Positions 6,961 through 13,210 of a stretch of 13,833 nt of DNA are shown here, in pieces. The notes under the pieces are model-generated. The model saw nothing but the letters and a program-made list of their open reading frames with translations, made no database searches and had not been told where the DNA came from. The DNA lies in NCBI GenBank assembly GCA_028717055.1, contig JAQUOO010000021.1:1-13833 (forward strand), given 5' to 3'. Within the stretch, counting starts at the first letter, position 1. Every line of letters starts with the position of its first letter. Made by a program: the position numbers and the translations under genes. This DNA comes from Candidatus Omnitrophota bacterium. GTDB lineage: Bacteria > Omnitrophota > Gorgyraeia > Gygaellales > Profunditerraquicolaceae.

Positions 6961-7647
6961 ATGATTTGCCTTATGCAGATATTATTATTGATTTTACTTT
7001 TAATCATTATCAAGAATATTCTAATCTCGGTTTTTTTCTACAACGAGATAAAAATCGCTCAGCAAAAAGACCCGGCTGCCAAAAGTTTTGTGGAGATTCT
7101 GCTTTTATACCAGGGTTTGCACGCTTTGGTTGCCTACCGCGCAGGGAATTTCTTTTACAGGATGCGGTTTTTCTTTTTAGCCCGGTTTATTTCACAGCTT
7201 GCGCGTTGGGCTACCGGTATTGAAATCCACCCCGGGGCTAAAATCGGCAAAGGGTTGTTTATCGACCATGGAATGGGGGTAGTAGTGGGCGAAACCGCGG
7301 TTATCGGCGATAATGTGCTTTTGTATCAAGGCGTAACCTTAGGCGGCACCGGACTTGAAAAAGGTAAACGCCATCCGACTATCGGCAATAATGTGGTTAT
7401 CGGCGGGGGGGCAAAAGTTTTGGGTAATATTACCATCGGAGATAATTCTTATATTGGGGCAAACGCAGTGGTGATAAAAGATGTTCCGCCAAATTCTACG
7501 GTTGTGGGTGTGCCGGGCAGGATTACCAAGCAGGAAGGGAAAAAGATAGATATAAGCTTGGATCATATCCATGTGCTTGATCCGATAATGCAGCTGATAG
7601 ATGATTTAGAGAAGAGAGTTGAGAATATAGAAAAAAATAAACCATAG
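6961..7647 (+). CDS. cysE: Serine O-acetyltransferase CysE with hydrophobic N-terminal segment
   Basis: Makes O-acetylserine from serine and acetyl-CoA, the first committed step of cysteine synthesis; 228 residues. From about residue 29 it follows the short B. subtilis-type CysE: KDPAAKSFVEILLLYQGLHA, ARFISQLARWATGIEIHPGA, then a left-handed beta-helix of hexapeptide repeats. The catalytic pair Asp102/His103 (IDHGMG) and His138 (KRHPTIG) are present, as are VTLGGTG and VVGVPGR. The tail (about 205-226) looks like a short coiled coil. The first 26 residues are unusual: MICLMQILLLILLLIIIKNI and beyond are almost wholly hydrophobic and could form a membrane anchor. An AAGGAG 8 nt upstream supports this start. 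The gene begins 2 nt after ispF. The enzyme assignment is firm; membrane attachment is inference. Confidence 0.95.
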   Translation: MICLMQILLLILLLIIIKNILISVFFYNEIKIAQQKDPAAKSFVEILLLYQGLHALVAYRAGNFFYRMRFFFLARFISQLARWATGIEIHPGAKIGKGLFIDHGMGVVVGETAVIGDNVLLYQGVTLGGTGLEKGKRHPTIGNNVVIGGGAKVLGNITIGDNSYIGANAVVIKDVPPNSTVVGVPGRITKQEGKKIDISLDHIHVLDPIMQLIDDLEKRVENIEKNKP

Positions 7648-7648
7648 T

Positions 7649-7787
7649 TTAATGTCAAATGACTAAATTCAAAGCACAAAATAAATTCAAAGCCCAAATG
7701 TCAAATCGTGAAACAAACATTTCGCTGTTTGGATTTTGTAATTTTAATTTATTTTGAATTTTGCGCTTTGTTATTTGTCATTAAGGC
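7649..7787 (+). repeat. Degenerate A-rich inverted repeat filling the cysE-cysS gap
   Basis: The 154-nt gap 7648-7801 is very AT-rich and holds no ORF. Its left half (about 7649-7706) is built of CAAATGAC/ATTCAAAGC/AAATGTCAAA units. The reverse complement of the right half (about 7731-7787) reads TTAATGACAAATAACAAAG followed by CGCAAAATTCAAAATAAATT, so the two halves are imperfect inverted copies. The centre carries a perfect AAACA (7711-7715) / TGTTT (7726-7730) stem. Its left end, TGTCAAATGACTAAATTC (7653-7670), closely matches the start of the second gap element at 11574. It may be a decayed miniature element or an RNA hairpin. There is no clear U-tract terminator and no convincing promoter. 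Confidence 0.7.
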
Positions 7788-7801
7788 TTTACCTTTAGTT
7801 T

Positions 7802-9202
7802 ATGGCAATTCATATATATAATTCCTTATCCCGCCAGAAAGAGGAACTCGTTTCCTTAAAGCCAAAAGAGATCAAGATGTATGTCTGCGGCCCGACGGTT
7901 TACGATGAGCCGCATATAGGACATGCCCGCAGCGCCTATATTTTCGATGTTATCCGGCGTTACCTGGTTTATAAAGGTTATAAGGTTAAATTTGTCCGTA
8001 ATGTTACCGATGTGGACGATAAAATAATCGATAAAGCCAAAAAAGAACTTCCCGGAGAAGACCTGAATTCAGCTTTTAAGAAAGTAGCTGAAAAATATCT
8101 TAATTCTTACCATCAGGCGCTAACCAGCTTGGGCATTGGCGTTGATCAGGATAAGATCTCAGAGCCAAAGGCTAGCGAATATATCCCTAAAATGATCAAG
8201 TTTATACAGGGTTTGATTGGTAAGGGCGCAGCTTACGCCCAAGGCGGAGATGTTTATTTTGATATTACGAAAGCTAAGGGTTACGGAAAATTATCCAACC
8301 AGTCGCTGGAAAAAATGGAATCCGGAGCAAGGGTTGCTCCGAATGAGAATAAGCGTAATCCTCTGGATTTCGCGCTCTGGAAAACAGCTAAAGAAAATGA
8401 GCCTTCCTGGGATAGCCCTTGGGGAAAAGGGAGGCCTGGCTGGCACATTGAGTGTTCAGTAATGAGTTCGGATATTTTAGGAGATCAGTTCGATATTCAC
8501 GGCGGAGGAATTGATCTAATTTTTCCCCATCATGAAAATGAGATCGCGCAGTCTGAGGCAGCCGGTGAAAAATTCGCCAAATACTGGATTCATCACGGCT
8601 TGCTTACCATCAACGGCCAAAAAATGGCTAAGTCATTGGGGAATTTCATAACGGTTCAGGGATTCCTGGATAAATACAAGAATCCGGATTTATTGAAATT
8701 ATTATTTCTTTCTACCCACTATTCGCATCCGGTTGATTATACCGAAGAGAAGATTCAGGAAGCAAGGCAGTCGCTTGAGAGAATTTCGATCCTCTTGGAA
8801 AGAATCGCAAGCCGCAAACTAAAAGCCGCAAGTAAAGCCGTTAAAGAGATAGATGAAATTAAGAATAAGTTTATCGGAGTAATGGACGATGATTTCAATA
8901 CGCCGCAGGCCTTGGCTTGCGTATTCGAGTTAGTGAATCTTGTAAATAAGAATATCGATAACGATGAATTTGTTTCCAGCGGTAAATCGCTATTATTGGA
9001 ATTAGCCGGCATATTGGGTTTAAGGCTTGAAAAATCGCAAGGCGAATTGGCTGCTGAAGAAAAAGCTTTGATTAATAGGAGGAATGCTGCCAAAAAAGAA
9101 AGAAATTTTACCGAAGCTGATAAACTGCGTAAAGAATTGGAAGCTTTAGGTATTATCCTGGAAGATACTAAAGACGGCACCTCCTGGCGCAGGAAGTTAT
9201 GA
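7802..9202 (+). CDS. cysS: Cysteinyl-tRNA synthetase
   Basis: Class I aminoacyl-tRNA synthetase charging tRNA-Cys in the cytoplasm; 466 residues, like E. coli CysS (461). The HIGH motif is at residues 38-41 (EPHIGHARS). The second signature is KMAKS at 274-278, a common variant of KMSKS. The four zinc ligands that select cysteine are all present: Cys29 (CGPTVYDEP), Cys218 (HIECSVMS), and His243 and Glu247 in FPHHENE. The anticodon-binding helical domain ends with NFTEADKLRKELEALGI and GTSW. No Shine-Dalgarno is visible before the ATG, which follows the repeat-filled gap by a few bases. The stop overlaps tmk by 4 nt. Adjacency to cysE links cysteine supply and use, as in B. subtilis, where the two are also neighbours. 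Confidence 0.98.
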   Translation: MAIHIYNSLSRQKEELVSLKPKEIKMYVCGPTVYDEPHIGHARSAYIFDVIRRYLVYKGYKVKFVRNVTDVDDKIIDKAKKELPGEDLNSAFKKVAEKYLNSYHQALTSLGIGVDQDKISEPKASEYIPKMIKFIQGLIGKGAAYAQGGDVYFDITKAKGYGKLSNQSLEKMESGARVAPNENKRNPLDFALWKTAKENEPSWDSPWGKGRPGWHIECSVMSSDILGDQFDIHGGGIDLIFPHHENEIAQSEAAGEKFAKYWIHHGLLTINGQKMAKSLGNFITVQGFLDKYKNPDLLKLLFLSTHYSHPVDYTEEKIQEARQSLERISILLERIASRKLKAASKAVKEIDEIKNKFIGVMDDDFNTPQALACVFELVNLVNKNIDNDEFVSSGKSLLLELAGILGLRLEKSQGELAAEEKALINRRNAAKKERNFTEADKLRKELEALGIILEDTKDGTSWRRKL

Positions 9203-9813
9203 AAGGTAAATTTATTACATTTGAAGGTTCGGAAGGATGCGGCAAGAGCACGCAGTCGCGCCTGCTTTTCGAGTTTCTTAAAGCTAAAGGCAAGCGGGTG
9301 ATTTATCTGCGCGAGCCGGGCGCCACCAAAATCAGCGAGAAGATCCGCGATATCCTGCTGGATGCCAAAAATCAGGGAATTGTTCCGGAAACTGAAATGC
9401 TGCTTTATATGGCTGCCCGGGCGCAAATTGTTGCCGAGGTCATCAAGCCCGCGTTAAAAAAAGGAATAAATGTTATCTGTGATAGATTTTTGGATTCAAC
9501 CCTTGCTTATCAAGGATACGGCTTAGGCATGGATATTGATTTAATCAAAAAGGTCGGCAAATTTACTACCGGAGGCATTACTCCGGATTTGACTTTGTTT
9601 TTAGATTTAGCGGTTAAACGCGGGCTTAAACACAGGGAAGCCTGCCTTGACCGGATCGAAATGCGTTCGGTTAAATACCATTTGCGTGTGCGTAATGGTT
9701 ATCTGAAATTAGCCAAGCAAGAACCTAAACGGATAAAAGTGGTTAAGGTTGAGAAAGACAAGGCCGAAACTCAAGCCAGCATTAGAGGCCTGGTGCAAAA
9801 ATATGTCTTTTAG
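9199..9813 (+). CDS. tmk: Thymidylate kinase
   Basis: Phosphorylates dTMP to dTDP with ATP, needed for dTTP supply; 204 residues, normal. The P-loop is GSEGCGKST (residues 10-18). The dTMP-binding segment is REPGAT (38-43), where most family members have REPGGT. CDRFLDSTLAYQG contains the DR pair (Asp95, Arg96). The LID region KHREACLDRIE (134-144) is slightly compact compared with E. coli but keeps the closing Asp-Arg-Ile-Glu. The start overlaps the cysS stop (ATGA), implying coupled translation, and its end overlaps holB by 11 nt. In B. subtilis, yaaQ and yaaR lie between tmk and holB; here they are missing. Confidence 0.95.
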   Translation: MKGKFITFEGSEGCGKSTQSRLLFEFLKAKGKRVIYLREPGATKISEKIRDILLDAKNQGIVPETEMLLYMAARAQIVAEVIKPALKKGINVICDRFLDSTLAYQGYGLGMDIDLIKKVGKFTTGGITPDLTLFLDLAVKRGLKHREACLDRIEMRSVKYHLRVRNGYLKLAKQEPKRIKVVKVEKDKAETQASIRGLVQKYVF

Positions 9814-10762
9814 CGCGATTAAAGGATTGGACAAGCCCATAGGAATACTTAAAGCCTGCATCGGCAATTCCCGGCTTGAGGCGGGGTATCTATTTACCGG
9901 CCCGGAAGGTATAGGTAAGAGGCAGGTAGCCTTGGCTTTAGCCAAGAAATTGAATTGCCTTGAAGATAAAGCAGATGCCTGCGGGCATTGTTCATCCTGT
10001 ATAAAAATTGGGAGCAACCAGCATCCGGATGTGCACATAATTTCGGATGATGGGTTGCAGATAAAAATAGACATGATCCGCCAGCTGCAGAAAGAAATGA
10101 GCTTGAGGGCTTATGAAGGCAAGTTTAAAATATTCATCGTCGATAACGCCCATAATCTTACTGCCGAAGCGTCCAATTCGTTATTGAAGGTTCTGGAAGA
10201 GCCTTCTAAAGGAAGCCTAATCGTTTTAATCAGCGATAAGCCGGGTTTGCTTTTTAAGACAGTTGTGTCTAGATGCAAGGTTGTGAGATTCTCTCCTCTT
10301 AAAAGGCAGGATTTGGAAGAGATTTTAAAAAGAGATTACAAGCTGGATGCCGGCTATGCCCATTTCCTGGCGTATTTTTCCGAGGGAAGGCTGGGCCGGG
10401 CGCTCAAACTAAAAGAAGAAGATATAATTATTAAGAAAAACAATCTTATTGATAAATTTGTTTTATCTTCCAAACCGGATGCTGAAGGTTTGGCTTCGGC
10501 GGCCCGCGCGGAAGTCCGCGATTCTTTGAATCTATTGGCTACCTGGTTTAGGGATATATATATGCTCAAGGCGGGCATGGCGCAGGAAGAGTTGATTAAT
10601 TCCGACCGCAAGATAGAATTGGCGCAATCGGCCTCCAGGTTATCATTTTTGGATCTAGACGCCATATTCATGAATATAACCAGCGCGGTCAGTTATCTAG
10701 AGCAGAATGTCAACATACGATTATTGCTTTATAACTTGAGGATGGAACTATGGAAGGGTTAA
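9803..10762 (+). CDS. holB: DNA polymerase III delta' subunit (HolB, clamp loader)
   Basis: Clamp-loader subunit of the replicative polymerase; 319 residues. I chose the ATG at 9803, giving MSFSAIKG, over a TTG at 9749 lying deep inside tmk. The AAA+ P-loop is GPEGIGKRQ, with Arg where Ser/Thr would bind Mg-ATP, which fits the non-hydrolysing delta' subunit rather than the DnaX ATPase. A zinc module has Cys52, Cys60, Cys63 and Cys66. LLKVLEEPSKG and the clamp-loader SRC motif (156-158) follow, then a weakly conserved helical C-terminal region. The position between tmk and yaaT is conserved in Firmicutes and supports holB rather than dnaX. It overlaps tmk by 11 nt and yaaT by 13 nt. Confidence 0.92.
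   Translation: MSFSAIKGLDKPIGILKACIGNSRLEAGYLFTGPEGIGKRQVALALAKKLNCLEDKADACGHCSSCIKIGSNQHPDVHIISDDGLQIKIDMIRQLQKEMSLRAYEGKFKIFIVDNAHNLTAEASNSLLKVLEEPSKGSLIVLISDKPGLLFKTVVSRCKVVRFSPLKRQDLEEILKRDYKLDAGYAHFLAYFSEGRLGRALKLKEEDIIIKKNNLIDKFVLSSKPDAEGLASAARAEVRDSLNLLATWFRDIYMLKAGMAQEELINSDRKIELAQSASRLSFLDLDAIFMNITSAVSYLEQNVNIRLLLYNLRMELWKG
10738..10742 (+). promoter_or_regulatory. Shine-Dalgarno site of yaaT
   Basis: GAGGA near the end of holB, with 7 nt to the ATG at 10750. It supports that start despite the 13-nt overlap with holB. Confidence 0.65.
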
Positions 10763-11583
10763 TTTATGTCAGGTTAAGGGATTCAGGGCAAGTCTTTGCC
10801 TATAATGCTGCGGGTTTCAATGTGAAAGAAGGGGATTATGTGATTATCGAACATGACCGTGGACAGGACTATGGACAGATTGTGCCATCCTGTGCTGCCT
10901 GCGGCAAGGAGGAAAACCGCTGTTGTAAAGATAGCCAGTCCGATCAAGATTCCGGCGGGAAAGAAGCTCCCAAAAAAATATTGCGTATTGCAAAAGAGGC
11001 GGATATTAAACAAATCGAAGATAACCGCTTAAAAGTGAAGGAGGTTTTTAGTTCTTGCGTTAAGAAAATCGGAGAACATAAGCTGGATATGAAACTTGTG
11101 CAGGCGGAATATTCTTTTGACCGTTCGAAGATAGTATTCTATTTTACCGCCAACGGCAGGGTTGATTTCAGGAATCTGGTTAAAGACCTGGCCAAGATGT
11201 TTAAGGCCAGAATTGAGCTTAGGCAGATTGGCGTGCGCGATGAGACAAGGCTTTTTGGCGGATTCGGGCCTTGCGGAAGAGAGCTTTGTTGTGCTAAATT
11301 CTTAAAGGATTTTGAACCGGTTACCATAAAAATGGCTAAAGAAGAGGGGCTTCCTTTAAACCCGCCAAAGATCTCCGGGATATGCGGAAGGCTGATGTGC
11401 TGCCTTTCTTTCGAATATGAAAGTTACAAATTACTTGCTAAAGGGCTTCCCCGCGAAGGAGAGCATGTAAATACACCGAAGGGCAAAGGCAGGATTATGA
11501 GTATTAATGTCTTTAGCCGCGTTGCGTCGGTCCAGCTTGAAGACGGGACCTGGATAACGGTAAGTTACAAAAATGACAAATGA
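10750..11583 (+). CDS. yaaT: YaaT / PSP1 family protein (RicT-like) with an extra cysteine cluster
   Basis: Homolog of B. subtilis YaaT (RicT), which with YlbF and YmcA forms the iron-sulfur Y-complex that guides RNase Y. It has 277 residues. The family core is clear: LDMKLVQAEYSFDRSKIVFY, FTANGRVDFRNLVKDLAKMF, IELRQIGVRDE, GFGPCGRELCC (Cys175, 180, 181) and ISGICGRLMCCLSFEYE (Cys202, 207, 208). These cysteines match the conserved ones that bind clusters in B. subtilis. Between the N-terminal strand region and the core lies an extra Cys-x2-Cys-x6-Cys-Cys segment (Cys48, 51, 58, 59) followed by a Ser/Asp/Gly-rich linker; I do not recall it in the B. subtilis protein. The last residues (YKNDK) and the stop fall in the A-rich repeat. 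It overlaps holB by 13 nt. No yabA follows. Confidence 0.93.
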   Translation: MEGLIYVRLRDSGQVFAYNAAGFNVKEGDYVIIEHDRGQDYGQIVPSCAACGKEENRCCKDSQSDQDSGGKEAPKKILRIAKEADIKQIEDNRLKVKEVFSSCVKKIGEHKLDMKLVQAEYSFDRSKIVFYFTANGRVDFRNLVKDLAKMFKARIELRQIGVRDETRLFGGFGPCGRELCCAKFLKDFEPVTIKMAKEEGLPLNPPKISGICGRLMCCLSFEYESYKLLAKGLPREGEHVNTPKGKGRIMSINVFSRVASVQLEDGTWITVSYKNDK

Positions 11584-11666
11584 CAAAATCCAAAATGAAC
11601 AATAACCAAATCCCAAATCCGAATAAAATCTCAATGATTCAATATTCCAATTGGAACTTGGGATTT
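11572..11666 (+). repeat. A-rich dispersed repeat in the yaaT-metG gap
   Basis: The gap 11584-11680 and the last codons of yaaT consist of CAAATGACAAA-type sequence. TGACAAATGACAAAATCC (11574-11591) matches 7653-7670 in the cysE-cysS gap, with three mismatches over the 21-nt extended match. Within this copy AAATCCCAA (11608-11616) has a perfect inverted partner TTGGGATTT (11658-11666), enclosing the 12-nt palindrome TTCCAATTGGAA (11645-11656). No ORF, T-box or terminator is visible. The element probably supplied the present yaaT stop codon. Confidence 0.7.
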
Positions 11667-11680
11667 AATTTAACTTTACT

Positions 11681-13207
11681 ATGGCTGAGAAATTCTATAT
11701 AACTACCCCGCTTTATTATGTGAATGCGCCTGCGCATATAGGACATTCCTATACGACAATTGCCGCCGATACATTGGCCCGTTATATGCGTAAGGTTCTA
11801 GGAGAGGAAAATGTCTGGTTTCTTACGGGAACCGACGAGCATGGCCAGAAAATCCAAAGGGCTGCGGATAACGCGCAACTAACCCCGCAGGTTTTCGCGG
11901 ATAAGATTGTTGAAAGTTTTAAAGATCTCTGGAAGGCATTGGATATTTCTTATAATTATTTTATCCGCACTACTGACAAACAGCATGTTGATACTGTGCA
12001 AAGGGTGCTGGATATCCTCAACAAGAACGGTGATATTTACGAGGACAAATATGTCGGGTTGTATTGTACGCCTTGCGAGAGGTTTTGGCTGGAATCGCAG
12101 GCAGCCGAAGGTAAATGCCCGGATTGCCGCAGGCCGGTAGAAAGCATCTCGGAGACCAACTATTTTTTTAAGCTGTCCAGATATCAGGATTGGCTGTTAG
12201 GGTATTTAAATCAAAATCCGGGATTCATCAAGCCTCAAAGCCGGTATGAAGAGACCTTGAGTTTCCTTGAGTTGAATAAATTGAATGATTTGTGTATTTC
12301 CCGCCCCAAGGAGCGCCTTAACTGGGGAATACCTTTGCCATTTGCCCCTGACCACGTAACCTATGTCTGGTTTGACGCACTTGTCAATTACATAAGCGCC
12401 GTAGGAGAGTTTGATGAAAATGGTAAATATCAATCTAAATGGTGGCCTGCTGATTTGCATTTAATGGCCAAGGATATATTAAGGCAGCATACCGTGTATT
12501 GGCCGATTATGCTGCACGCTTTAGGCATCGTTCTGCCAAAGAGGGTTTTTGCTCATGGCTGGTGGTTGATTAATGAAGATAAGATGTCTAAATCTCGCGG
12601 TAATGTAGTTAATCCTCTGGAAATGGTAAAAAAATACGGACTAGACGCCTATAGGTATTTTCTTTTACGCGACGTGCCTTTTGGCCTGGATGGGAATTTT
12701 TCCGAGGAGTCCATAATCAAACGTTATAACGGAGATTTGGCTAATGATTTGGGTAACTTGGTGTATAGGACTTTGACAATGGTTGAAAAATATTTCGGGG
12801 GCAATATACCGGACGTTAATTATGAAAGCGTCAAAGATAATAAGCAGGTTTCCGGTATATTGACTAAAATCGAGCAGCTGGATTACCGGGTATCCTTTGG
12901 CCTAAACGAGCAAAATTTCGGCTTGGCCCTGGAGTCTGTCTGGGAATTGATAGGCATGGCGAATAAATATGTTGAAGAAACCAAGCCCTGGAATCTGGCG
13001 AAAGAGAAGAAGGAAGAAGAGCTAAAGGTGTTTATTCGTCTTTTGGCGGATGTAATCAGAAAAGTCGCTTCCGAGTTAGAAGTATTCATGCCGGAAACTG
13101 CCCGTTTGATCAAGGAGCAGATTGGAGGCAGTTCGATTAAGAAAGGCGCTCCGTTATTCCCCCGCCTGCTTGTCCGGCAGGCAGGTATCGAAACAAAAGA
13201 AAAATAA
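11681..13207 (+). CDS. metG: Methionyl-tRNA synthetase (short form)
   Basis: Charges both initiator and elongator tRNA-Met; class I synthetase, 508 residues. HIGH is at residues 19-22 (PAHIGHSY) and KMSKS at 301-305 (DKMSKSRGNVV). The zinc knuckle in the connective peptide has Cys129, Cys132, Cys146 and Cys149 (CTPCERFW ... CPDCRRP). TGTDEHGQKI, YVWFDALVNY and KPWNLAK are also typical of MetRS. The protein stops after the helical anticodon domain and lacks the C-terminal EMAP-type tRNA-binding domain of B. subtilis MetS. The last few residues (about LLVRQAG) are encoded by a palindromic repeat. No Shine-Dalgarno is seen before the ATG. tatD starts 3 nt after the stop, the metS-yabD order of Firmicutes. 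Confidence 0.97.
   Translation: MAEKFYITTPLYYVNAPAHIGHSYTTIAADTLARYMRKVLGEENVWFLTGTDEHGQKIQRAADNAQLTPQVFADKIVESFKDLWKALDISYNYFIRTTDKQHVDTVQRVLDILNKNGDIYEDKYVGLYCTPCERFWLESQAAEGKCPDCRRPVESISETNYFFKLSRYQDWLLGYLNQNPGFIKPQSRYEETLSFLELNKLNDLCISRPKERLNWGIPLPFAPDHVTYVWFDALVNYISAVGEFDENGKYQSKWWPADLHLMAKDILRQHTVYWPIMLHALGIVLPKRVFAHGWWLINEDKMSKSRGNVVNPLEMVKKYGLDAYRYFLLRDVPFGLDGNFSEESIIKRYNGDLANDLGNLVYRTLTMVEKYFGGNIPDVNYESVKDNKQVSGILTKIEQLDYRVSFGLNEQNFGLALESVWELIGMANKYVEETKPWNLAKEKKEEELKVFIRLLADVIRKVASELEVFMPETARLIKEQIGGSSIKKGAPLFPRLLVRQAGIETKEK
13165..13185 (+). repeat. CCTGCnTG / CAGGCAGG palindromic element inside metG
   Basis: CCTGCTTG (13165-13172), TCCGG loop, CAGGCAGG (13178-13185): an 8-bp stem with one G-T wobble. 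It is GC-rich in contrast to its surroundings and lies in the last 15 codons of metG, in a frame reading LLVRQAG. It resembles the palindromes that give RQAG-type peptides in some candidate-phylum genomes (recollection, not a search). It is not followed by a T-run, so it is not a typical terminator. Confidence 0.6.
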
Positions 13208-13210
13208 TTT

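Noticed and set aside
6966..7223. 85-codon + strand ORF at the start of cysE
   Set aside because: It overlaps cysE in another frame; CysE catalytic motifs and a good Shine-Dalgarno support the cysE frame.
7649..7787. CRISPR-like array in the A-rich gap
   Set aside because: Units are degenerate, have no regular spacing or unique spacers, and no cas gene is nearby.
7648..7801. T-box or other riboswitch upstream of cysS
   Set aside because: No T-box antiterminator core (GGGTGGNACCGCG-like) and no terminator hairpin with a T-run; the gap is explained by repeat sequence.
8755..9426. Antisense ORF of 223 codons across the cysS-tmk junction
   Set aside because: It lies opposite two well-supported genes, its translation shows no family motif, and it is low-complexity Ser/Leu-rich as expected of a shadow frame.
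9749..9802. TTG start of holB deep inside tmk
   Set aside because: The ATG at 9803 gives a normal HolB N-terminus and a small 11-nt overlap; the longer form adds only tmk-overlapping basic residues.
11584..11680. T-box or SAM-type leader upstream of metG
   Set aside because: Only A-rich repeat sequence and a short palindrome are present; no conserved riboswitch core was recognised.
13165..13185. Rho-independent terminator after metG
   Set aside because: The hairpin is inside the coding sequence and is not followed by a T-run; tatD starts 3 nt after the metG stop.
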